Shown here: positions 55,401 through 64,000 of the stretch, piece by piece
How positions within the stretch are numbered: position 1 is the first letter of the stretch
How the letters are laid out: each line of letters opens with the position of its first letter
NCBI GenBank assembly: GCA_947652115.1
Contig: OX393563.1
Coordinates: forward strand, 29,133,103 to 29,197,102
Direction of reading: 5' to 3'
Source: Blastomussa wellsi
Lineage: Eukaryota > Cnidaria > Anthozoa > Scleractinia > Plerogyridae
DNA: 64,000 bases
The notes under the pieces: generated by a model
The model's database searches: none
Seen by the model: the letters and a program-made list of their open reading frames with translations, nothing else
What the model was told of the DNA's origin: nothing
Program-made: the position numbers and the translations under genes

Positions 55401-58342
55401 GCGTTATACAAATCAATCCAGTGGTGATCTAAGGAATCTTCTTGTAGAATACGGTAAACTTCAGACATATTCCTGTTGAGGTGTGCAAGTTGATATTTTA
55501 TCTGGCCAAGTTCATAGTCCTTTCTGGATTTTGCTGTTTGGGCTTGACGCTGTCTTCGACAACTTTTGGTAGCCTTGTCGGACGATTGAATAGGACATCT
55601 ACTCTCTATTGAAAACAAAAAAATGAGAGAAAAAGGAACAAATACAGAGGTTTTCATTTCATCGGATTTTGGAAGATTGAATGTCATTGCAACTGTAACA
55701 AATTCGCAGTTGCTTTGAAGCTGGGTTTTTCGACTAACTCTTCACTTTTGAGACCCTTTTCAGCTTCGGGCATTATTCTCACATATATGGTCAGATAGTT
55801 AACAATAATTGGACAACCACGCGTTGGAGTATGAGATGGATAAATCGCCAACGAGTCCCATAGCGCCGATTAGACTATAAGTAGTAGAATAATTGTTTTA
55901 TTAAAACTCACAAAAATTGCAATATTTGAGCTTTCCGGCAATACTCGTTGACGCGTAGCTTACCATATTTGTAGACCATGCTTTATCAGCTCATATAGCA
56001 TGATGTCTAAGCGAATGAAAACTCACTCTTGAATCATGTTTCCCAATCATCCATTTCTTTATAATTATAATTATGAGTGACACGTAAAAATTGCGTTGTT
56101 TCAATTTCTATACCTGCTTTCAGGAAAGAGTACAAGGCCACAGAATCGTTTCCACCCACACCATTGCTGCAGCTGAGAGCAGTTCCGTGATCACTGTAAA
56201 TTTCTTGGAGATCATGCCCTCCTCTGCATTGGCCGCCCTCAAAAAGAGCAAACTCCGTGAAATCTTGTCTTCGGGCTACCTGCGCACACTTATCCACGAT
56301 CGAGAAGGAATTAGGAGGAAATGTGTCCAAATAAGCAGCATCGTTTCTGGTTTTGGCGCTAAAACAACCTTCGTTTTGGTATAACGGTGTATCTATGGAA
56401 AAAGAAGACAATAATTTTGACTGCAAGGCTATAGTTCTATGTGTTAGAAGCCTATCAAGCAATTGATTTGTTGTATGTTTCGTCTGTTGTTGCGTGCTTT
56501 TGGCTAGGTCCTTCGCAACATGTCGCGACGTGATCCAACATTGCGTTCAAACGTTGCGATCGTTTTTTGCCATGTTTAAACCGAAGAAAATCGATGGTTC
56601 TCAGTCGAAACCTCTTTACGTTTGTTATTAACGCCATTCGCCAAAGTCAGTGTCAGAATTTTTCACGAATTTTTTATGTCAACTCCTGACTGCAATTTGA
56701 GTTTTTGTTTAAGCTGGTACACAATTCAAACTTAAAAGGTGCGATAACCGAGCAGTAAAAAGTTATATCATTTTGTGTTTTATATACCCCGGGTCTTAGT
56801 ACGATGTGTCTGAGAATCGACAGTAGAGGTGTTGGAAATTTTACAGTGGTTTTTATTTGATAATTGAATGTTCAGCCGTGTAGATCTTCACAGGATGCGT
56901 TCTAGCAAGTTTGATAAGCTGAAAATAAGTCATGGAAACCAAAACAAAGCGTGTATTCGAAACAATTACACCTTCCAACAAAAGGCGGAGACTAAACTCA
57001 AAGTTTCGGGCTATTTACTCCGATAGGGCAAAATATAGTCGTCAAAAAGAGTACAAAATTAACTAATCTTGAAATCGAATATATTTTGTTCTTATTCAAT
57101 AGAAAGTAAAATTAAATAAAAAAGAAAAAGTGGTCACCATTTTACACCGGTTTCACCTTGTTAGCCGACTGACACAATCTAAGAGTTCAGTGTTTTTACT
57201 TTTTTTAGCTGTCCAGCTATGTTTTCAAATATTGATAAACCATACTTAAGCAATCACTACAGCAAACAGAAATTAAACTTAGTCTATTTTTATTCTGCTA
57301 TACAATTTCTACCCATACAACTGAGTTTAATTTTAAGCTGCGAATATGGATTCGGCCAAACCGATTCGGTATAAAGATATATTTCAGAAATTGCAATTCA
57401 ATGCGGTTTTCTCTCCTTCCACATGCATAGATTGTGGGTTCGGTTTCTATGTTATCGATAAAAGGCAATGCTTTATTAGATATGTTATATTCGAATAAGC
57501 CGTATGGATACTTTTCAAAATACGAAATGCTATGGCAAGAAATGAAGACTTTCAAATGAATAAAATATACTTTAATGTCGGATAATACGTTAGGAAAGTT
57601 TCAAGTTAAAATAGTCAGTTAAAAGGGTAATCTTGAACTTCAGATAAGATCAATGTAACATGTATCCGATATCCGGACCTTCAAATAAGGGAATTTATTG
57701 TCCCTCGAAAATACTAATTTTGGAGAACGGGCATAACAACGTTTATGCTGTTATTCTACTGGGCGCACGGCCGAGCTCTAAATAATGCTCGATGATACAT
57801 AGCTAGCTCTCAAAACTTTAGCAGGTTTTGGAACTTAGGGCCTGATTACATGAGCTGGGCTGGCCCGGTTAGGCGGCCTTGTTTCAGTTTGCCGAGATCT
57901 CGGCACGTCTGTTAAACGCAACAAAAATCAACTTCGCAATTATATGACGACCGAGCCAGCCCAGTTAGCCGACAAAGCAAACCAGCCCGGCTAACCGGAC
58001 CAGCCCGACTCATGTAATCAGGCCCTTGATTTATATTAGTTGCGAAAAGAAGCGTTCTGTTTCATGGCCAAGTTTCAATACGAAGTTGAAGCGTCAACAC
58101 AACTGATTTATCGTTAAGTTAGAGAGAAGTGTTCATTTGGCACAACATCGTGTTCATCTTAACCTCGGCTGGGCATAGAATGCGCGACAAATCACAACTC
58201 TTAATAACAATCGCCGGTAATAAGGGACTCGTGTTTCCTTACCTGAGTCTTTAAATGTCGTTGTGTGTTCTAAATCGACCGTATCAGCCGCGTTTAAAGT
58301 CAGGGCCGCCGAGATGAACAAAAAAGTTATCCCGCATAACAT
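46895..58342 (-). CDS. secreted lipoxygenase with N-terminal WSC-like domain (11 exons, 718 aa)
   Basis: Non-haem iron dioxygenase of polyunsaturated fatty acids. Exons in transcript order: 58243-58342, 56114-56392, 55289-55605, 54833-54989, 54290-54399, 53386-53575, 51468-51829, 50173-50279, 48851-48932, 47595-47813, 46895-47128; phases close to 719 codons. Residues 1-20 form a signal peptide (MLCGITFLFISAALTL). Residues about 38-120 have four cysteines and a GCF ... GGQCRGG ... GVGGN pattern, WSC-like. The catalytic domain follows with no PLAT domain. Motifs: DELFTDQRLAGNNP, WLLAK, His417/His422 (HLFKLH), PYYPYRDDGELI, His597/Asn601 (AQHSAVN). The last residue is Thr718 (ANSIHT) where the iron-binding C-terminal Ile is expected. 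Gly460 occupies the Ala/Gly stereocontrol position, which predicts R-specificity. Start chosen at the first ATG, which opens the signal peptide. Confidence 0.85.
47903..48051. mobile_element. 149-bp MITE
   Basis: Perfect 27-bp inverted termini beginning TTGGCGATAGGCTTCCGTCA. Direct repeats at the edges are unclear (ctgtgag versus cttgtaag). It lies in a lipoxygenase intron. Confidence 0.7.
48330..48548. mobile_element. hairpin retroelement-like repeat with 13-bp target duplication
   Basis: Same family as 24228-24511: arms ttggttttatcaactggttt and its complement, loop with gctaacgctcgaaacgtcag. The direct repeat TACTTCAAGAAAT flanks it exactly (48317-48329, 48549-48561). A second independent copy with a long duplication supports target-primed insertion. 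Confidence 0.7.
49015..49410 (+). mobile_element. 3' end of a CR1/L2-like non-LTR retrotransposon with (ATCT)n tail
   Basis: A frame through 49061-49306 reads VTEYACPVFHNALPAYLSAELEQLQKRAMRII, the thumb region typical of CR1-clade reverse transcriptases, and stops at TAA. About 40 bp later an AATAAA-like sequence leads into a perfect (ATCT)n run (49346-49410), the expected microsatellite tail. The upstream catalytic part is missing. It lies in a lipoxygenase intron, antisense. Confidence 0.8.
51861..52862. mobile_element. 1.0-kb element with CCCTATTTCCGGACAC termini
   Basis: The left end agtatgttgccctatttc and the right end gaaatagggtaacatact are inverted copies, followed by GTCCGG motifs. 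The phrase ccctatttccgga recurs inside (about 52045-52080, 52820-52855). GAAC flanks both ends, a possible 4-bp target duplication. No transposase was recognised. It lies in lipoxygenase intron 6. Confidence 0.6.
52890..53243. repeat. pentanucleotide minisatellite (GGAGT/GCAGT)n
   Basis: About 350 bp of tandem 5-bp units, mostly ggagt alternating with gcagt as a 10-bp higher-order unit in the middle, and pure ggagt at the right end. All frames are open on both strands because the 5-bp unit lacks stops, giving spurious repetitive proteins. It lies in lipoxygenase intron 6, 140 bp from exon 6. Confidence 0.95.
54038..54285. mobile_element. MITE related to 41135-41419, abutting a lipoxygenase splice donor
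   Basis: Inverted ends caatcttgtccctagagc and gctctggggacgagattg match the family termini at 41135. The flanking nonamers ccacatgta and ctacctgtg agree at six of nine positions, an aged 9-bp duplication. The right duplicate spans the splice donor of the exon at 54290-54399. Confidence 0.6.
57837..58026. mobile_element. 190-bp MITE
   Basis: Inverted termini AGGGCCTGATTACATGAGC extend for about 36 bp with one or two mismatches, and the inner parts repeat the motif ccagccc. It sits in lipoxygenase intron 1, 217 bp downstream of exon 1. Confidence 0.75.
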
Positions 58343-60151
58343 GATGAACAACGCGAATTTCAAGGACTAGACTTTTATAAGGCTGTTTACTTTTCCACTA
58401 CCGCTAATTTTGGCAGTGACACCTTTTATTGGCAGAATAACCAAGAAATATTAAAAATAAACAATTCGATATTTTACTTTGGTGTAAAATTGTGTCACTG
58501 CGGGTGACTAAAATATTCCTTTCACAATGAATCGGCTTATTTTTAAAAGTATATAAATTACATATTTCCCGGCCTTAGATGCACGATTGGACCAAGAAAA
58601 AAGGTTGGTATAGTAATTTCATCATAGTTGTCGGATACAATTCATCAATGCATGTTACTATGGATACAGCCGACTTCAAGTGGGTTTTTACTTTACTTAA
58701 AAGGATCAATGACATTTTCAGTTGATTGCCATCCGGACTGTTAGGTTTGTCATGCAATTTGTACCTCTTAATTTTGACAAAAGTTGGTTTGATGCCATGC
58801 AATAATATCATCAATTATATAATTAATGAAAGAAAACATTGCCTTATCGCTAATTGTAGGGTGTTTGTGCAAAATTGTAAAGAACAAATGCCACACTCTT
58901 ATGTCCGAGTTTTTTTTTAATTCGTTAATCTTTTTAATATCCTTTGACCTTCAAAACGGTAATAACCGAAATATTCCGAAGAAGATAATATGTTTGTACT
59001 ATACAGGTTGAATCTAGTTGAGTACGTTGAACCCGCCTTAATTTCGGTATGAAAGATTAGGCTGGTGTCCTTTCGTATTTTATGTTTTTTTTGTTTACGT
59101 AATGCATCCGTGGAACAGTTCAGGTTAACTTCGATTTATTTCCGTTTCTCACCGAAAAAATCAAAGTTTTAATGGCGTCGTTCAACTTTCAAGTGTTTTG
59201 TGATTGCAATCAGGAAGTGCCAAATAAAAATCCGGCAAGAAATTGAAAGAAAAACACTATTTTTTGTCACTGATCTGGCTACGGCCACATTTAACCAATT
59301 TATGTCCGGATCTGGAATAGACTGTTGACATAACATTCAATTAAGTCCGTCAGCAATAAAAACAAATAATTTTGCTTGCCTTCATGAATCCGAGTTTAGA
59401 ATTTGAGGCGTTTTACAAATACAAGGTTGGCGGGAAAATTATCAAGATGGAAACTGGTTTTGTTTCCTGAATTCTTTTACAAAGTCAGTTCCATTCGCAG
59501 TAAGCCGCATTTTAAATGAATCAGTATGTCGGCTTTTACTCGTCAAAACACAAACATATAAAACATAAACATAAGCATAGACACATGAAGAAAGAATTGA
59601 AAGTTAGAACTATTTTGTTTTCTTGTGTTATAAATGTTAAAATGTACATTTAGCCAGGCCTAAAAGCGGAGCTCCATAGATTTTGCTGATTCTTAACAAT
59701 TAGAGAAAATGATCTAAATCGGTGAAAATTCTAGCGTAAGCAACTCCTCTAGAAAGATTTCGGTACCGAAAAAACTCCAATAACTCCAACTCCAATAAAT
59801 TGCAATAAATTCCGCCAAGGATTGCCTTGAAAAACTACAAAATCATCCAAAAAATCAGATCTGAGCCCGCGATACAATCGAAAACCATTACCTGGTCAGC
59901 GGTTAACTTCAAAAAAGCATCTGATCTCGATGAGTCCTAACCTGAGCCCGCGATATGGTCATGTGATACTGGTCGGCGGATACCTTGTTTTGACAGCTGT
60001 CAATCGATCATAAAACTTCAGACTATCTGAAAAGACCTTGATTTTCAGTTGTTTTGAAACTATATCTGTTACAACCTCGTCCCAGTCCTTTTCTGTGCGT
60101 ACGTACGTGACATCTAAATTTTCCCGGCTCGATGGGGCTAACATGTTTTTA

Positions 60152-60471
60152 GTACATCCTCAGCTCCGACTATTGCATTTCTAGCTTTTTGATTGGCTAA
60201 AAAACTCCGACTATGAGCCAATAGTCGGAGTTTTACGTCATATGGAAAGTCGGGAGTCGGGGCGCGTGTGACCGGAAGTTGTATGCTCTTTCCGGACGCT
60301 TTGTAAAATTGTGGAAATAAAAATCGGCAGCAAAACCCGGTTTGAGAATTTACTAAAACAATTATTCCATTCGCCCTTGTTGGATATGAAGTGATTATAA
60401 CCAACTCGCGCTACGCGCTCGTTGGTTATTTTATCACTTCATATCCAACGCGGGCTCATGGAATAATTGTT
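60152..60471. mobile_element. composite palindromic repeat, copy 2 (inverted relative to copy 1)
   Basis: The hairpin 60356-60471 (attattccat ... ggaataattgt, core cgcgctacgcgctcg) and the unit 60152-60246 (actattgcatttctagcttt, ccaatagtcgg) match 7302-7620 in reverse orientation and reverse order. The two copies share about 100 bp with few differences in each unit. Confidence 0.65.
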
Positions 60472-61770
60472 ATTTATTATATATATAGCGACAATTTTAG
60501 GTAATAAACCTTGCAGATAGAATTCTATATCTGCTATATTTTCACATGTGAGAAAAGCGATACGTCCAATCAGCTTCGCGTATAGCTTTCTTCACATGTG
60601 AAAAATATAACCAATCAGCATCAAGAGTAGAACGACCTAACCAATCAGAGCGCGGGAATTCAAATGGTTTCCAACGAGGTTGTGAAAACAACACGCTGCA
60701 AGTTTGCAAGCTCTCGAAGACAGTTTATGATTTGGCTATAAATTTTGTACTTTTGAGAACTTTATGGAAAGGAAAGCCATCAGAAACACGCCAAGCCACC
60801 TTGAGAACACAGTTATGAAATGGAAATGCTAAAATCATTCTCCAGGCGGAGGGAAAGACAAACTAAATGTCGGTAAGAGAAAGCCAAGAAATGAAAGACT
60901 TTCATTGTAGCTTTGATACAACGCAGCCGTGGATGTTCTAAGAAAATTCAAGCACTCTTGGGAACACCAGGGTAAAGTAAATATTTCACTTTTGAATATG
61001 GATTTCGTAATTATTGTTTAATGAACCGACTCCTTGTGTAATCAAAAATTCAAAAATTCGCCAGTTGATTTGCGCGCAGTAGTTGATTCACTTATGGCGA
61101 CGTTTCTCGATGCGATAGCAAACGCTTTTCTTTTAAAATAGTATGAACACAGTGTGTTTTATTCCGCTATTTAAATAAAGTTCTTGTTTACGATATCTTG
61201 TCGTCGCCGTAATTTTCTTTTCTATTTAAAAGAGATCTCGCTTGGAAAGCCATCAGAATGCATTTGCAGCTTTGTTTTCCTCGTGCTGCGTTTAACTCTT
61301 AAATTATAGACTAGAAAAATCGCTTTAAGTTTACAATGGTTGAGTACTCGTTATATACAATAAACAAATTACAGCATAGAAAGTGCTGCTCTCACTCGTT
61401 CGTTTTCCAAAGTTTTGCAACTCGTGAATAAAAATCCGTAAGTTGCACTTTCTATGAAGTAATCTATATATACTCTCGCTCTCGTTCAGATAGAAAATTT
61501 CATGCACTCTGGATCTTAACTTTTCTCATGCGCTATTTTTAAATTTGATATATTTTGCTGTATTGTAAGGCTCGCACAACCGCCCATTCGTCCTTATTTT
61601 ACCATAACTGCAGAAATTCTCGCGTGCTCATTGGCTATCGCTTGTTTTTTCACCAGCAACAACAACAATAGCAACATATATCTTCTCGATCGAAACAAAA
61701 ACTAAGGAGTAAACCATAACTACGAGTAAACTGAGAAATAAATCGGGTATCCAAACCTCCTTCACGGTTA

Positions 61771-61801
<31 letters not shown>

Positions 61802-63211
61802 GAATGACTTTGAGATAACTTTGTTAAACTGTTCTCAGTTTAGCGCTGTTAGCTCTCGGAAATAAGCGACAAATTGCGTTAAACCACCTACAAACTAGAA
61901 TCCCTTTAAAGAGAAAATCACCAAATTAGTTTTCAAGACGAGACGCCAAATTTCCAAAGTTTGACGTGAAACTCGATGAATGGAATCTGTTCATTTTTTG
62001 CCGTGTTCTACCAAAACACCAAGAGTAGACTGAAAAAGGAAAGCAGTGATATTTAACGCGCTGATTTAACGGAAATCGATGGCAATAGCCCGTCACTTGT
62101 ACTTAGGCCCTCTCTGAGAGTAACTACATCCGGGCCACCCAGGGCTAGCGGTTGATTGTGGAATAAGGACTGCGTTCATTGAGATTTTAGTACTACTTTC
62201 GCCGTCTGTGCCGGCCAACAGTTTTGTGAGTTATACTGATTAAAACCATCCTAATGTTTCACAGATTATTCGCCATTATTCGATTGTTGAATACGAACTA
62301 GTAGTATACTGACGAATTTTTCGCTTGATATTCCACACCACCGAGATATTTCTTGGTGATGTGAAACACCAGGTAAGACGTTAGGCAAAAACAAAATTGG
62401 AAAATAAACACAAACCGACCTATTTCCACGCACGTGAAAACACCTAATGGGAAACCGCAGAAGTTAAATTTTTGCCGTTCGTTTAAATTAATCAGATAAT
62501 AGACCGTGAACCAATCAGCCGCAGGGCTAATAATGCAAAAGCGACCCGCCTGGAGTCATTTGCGGCCCGCAGAGCGCCTGTTTTCGAGCGGTAGATTTTC
62601 CATTTGGCTTCGTACACTGATAATAATCGCTCATTAAGACCCATCAACAGCTTTAGGAGACTTAGGACGATTGAATAATATCCTCAAACCTGTATTTTCT
62701 AGTTCCAAGTTCTTTATTATCTCTCTGACTTATTATTCTTCAACTAACGGCCTTTTTATTATTTTAAAACACATGCAAACTTGATTGCTTACTTGCTTAC
62801 TCATTTTATTGACGAATTAAATATATACATTCCACAATCACCAGCTCGCCATTTACAATGCCAAAATGCTAAGCATGGCTACGAGACCTAAAAGACGGAA
62901 GACCAAACACATGGCTGCAGTCATTCTAAGTTTCACGTGAATGAGATTTCTTTTGCTTCCATGACCTCAGACTCGGAGTTTGAAGAATATTAACCGGAAA
63001 TCGTAATCGCTTAAAATGATCTCATCAATCTTGTTACCGTTATACACTGGTCGAGTTAATTGCAGTTGGGGCTGAAAGAGAAAATGAAAGAAGAATTGAT
63101 GAGTTCCATTTTCTTCGCTTCATGTAGTTCTCAAACACATCCCATTTGTCAGCCTCTGTTTGACGCAAATCCCAGTCTCAATCCCAGTCCTCCTTTAAAA
63201 ACGCAAATGCG

Positions 63212-63278
63212 CCCTCGTTCCCAGGGTTTTTTTAATTGGTAATTTTAAAGAATCAAGGAAAAAGCCCTGGGAACGAGG
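63212..63278. repeat. short hairpin with CCTCGTTCCCAGGG ends
   Basis: CCTCGTTCCCAGGG and CCCTGGGAACGAGG are exact complements 39 bp apart. The terminal motif resembles that of 5106-5194, so it may be a minimal member of that family. Confidence 0.6.
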
Positions 63279-63461
63279 TTGATAGACACCGTGGAAAAAC
63301 GAACCGCGCATTATATCACGGCAAGTGGTAAAGGAAGCCATGATTCCCGGAACACATAATTTAATGCAAAGGTGCGAACTTATGGCGACTTATTGCAAAA
63401 ATTGGAAGCAAAATTATGAAGGAGATAAAAAAATCTACCTTGGGTATGAATCGTAACTTAC

Positions 63462-63772
63462 ATGCATATTCAGGCACTTCCTTACAAATTGCCAAATGTT
63501 CACATCTTCAGTCATTCTCTTGTACGTTTTCAGCGATGCCGGTTGATGCAAACACTCTGACGTAACGAACCGAATGTCGGCTGAATGGTCATCCGAGGAG
63601 GTTAGCCTAGATTGACTAATTAATGTACGCTTTGGTTATACTCACTGTGACTCTTGACATGAACAGCAGGTCTTAAGGCAACCTTCTCTGTATCTTCTAT
63701 TTCTGCACTTCGCGAGCACCTTTATCCAGCGACATTCTGTCCGTGATATCAGATCTCTGCACTTTCTCGTGC
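63462..63772 (-). CDS. partial gene with ShKT-type six-cysteine domain (two internal exons)
   Basis: Exons 63646-63772 and 63462-63606 on the minus strand have canonical sites (acceptors ending ATAG and CTAG, donors GTGAGT and GTAAGT), and phases match across the intron (2/1). The first exon holds six cysteines in the ShKT arrangement: CRD..., C-x-W, CRNRR, then C-x3-C-x2-C (LKTCCSC). The second has two cysteines and a helical stretch (TYKRMTEDVNIWQF). Upstream exons lie past the window edge; I did not find the downstream ones. ShKT domains occur in secreted proteases, peroxidases and other extracellular cnidarian proteins as well as in potassium-channel peptides, so no toxin role is implied. 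Confidence 0.55.
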
Positions 63773-64000
63773 CTATGCCATAGTAAAAAAAGAAGAAATT
63801 AATATGTCAGAAGGCAAAGTCATTGGTAAACTTCGCTCATTTGGGAAAATCTTTAGAAGATAAACTTTGGACTATTTTGCCCTCGCAATAAAATAATAAA
63901 GAAAAAAAATTGCCCTATTTCTACCCCAATCAAAATTCAGAAATTCCAGCGCACGAACCATTAGGCCACCGCGCCTGAAGTTGATAGAACGAAAGTATTT

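Larger units (their letters stand above)
58343..63461. other. intergenic region upstream of the lipoxygenase gene
   Basis: No supported exon. Contents include the composite repeat at 60152-60471, a dispersed-repeat-like stretch at about 59860-60100 (gagcccgcgatat, ggtcggcggatacc) and a hairpin at 63212-63278. The left end should hold the lipoxygenase promoter. Confidence 0.45.

Noticed and set aside
59959..60144. 61-codon minus-strand frame with coding-like composition
   Set aside because: It overlaps sequence that looks like a dispersed repeat (ggtcggcggatacc, gagcccgcgatat) and ends beside another repeat; no splice sites or family resemblance found.
62840..63010. Hydrophobic minus-strand frame ending in a GPI-anchor-like tail, possibly the last exon of the ShKT gene
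   Set aside because: The frame is short, has no good acceptor with matching phase, and an upstream stop lies in frame; not enough to report as an exon.
1..64000. CRISPR arrays, bacterial operons or prokaryotic contamination
   Set aside because: No spaced identical repeats of CRISPR type occur, and genes throughout are spliced; the tandem arrays present are microsatellites and a minisatellite.

Overview
The window looks like nuclear DNA of a cnidarian, most probably a stony coral (Anthozoa). Genes are split into short exons with GT-AG introns and metazoan-type products. Intergenic and intronic DNA is AT-rich and crowded with short palindromic elements, Penelope-like, non-LTR and Maverick/Polinton remnants, poly-G tracts and simple repeats. 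The taxon is inferred from gene and repeat style; no database was searched.

Left part (1-36.6 kb): after the 3' terminal exon of an unidentified gene, two complete nine-exon betaine-homocysteine S-methyltransferase genes (BHMT-A 4168-10572 and BHMT-B 30713-36563, both +) flank a complete 15-exon dimethylglycine dehydrogenase gene (DMGDH, 12546-30021, -). All exon phases close, giving 406, 400 and 873 residues. The products are consecutive: BHMT uses betaine to methylate homocysteine and releases dimethylglycine, which DMGDH oxidises to sarcosine. DMGDH and BHMT-B start 691 bp apart, head to head, the same layout as human DMGDH-BHMT2-BHMT on 5q14. A large DMGDH intron (15966-20910) holds an apparent two-gene unit: a frameshifted coiled-coil/SAP-domain protein (+) facing an intact three-exon chromodomain protein (-).

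Middle part (37-46 kb): a small gene (SAM-like N terminus, charged coiled coil) whose last exon is interrupted by a 285-bp palindromic element with a perfect 9-bp target duplication, and a degraded Maverick/Polinton-like segment (GRF zinc-finger protein, small ORF, frameshifted integrase with chromodomain).

Right part (46.9-64 kb): an 11-exon secreted lipoxygenase gene (-; 718 residues) with a signal peptide, a WSC-like cysteine-rich domain instead of PLAT, four of five iron ligands, and threonine where the C-terminal isoleucine ligand is expected. Its introns hold a pentanucleotide minisatellite, a 1-kb inverted-repeat element and several MITEs. The right edge carries two spliced exons of a minus-strand gene with an ShKT-type six-cysteine domain.

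Gene models were built by hand from splice sites, phase and remembered family sequence; alignments and transcript evidence would be needed to fix every boundary.
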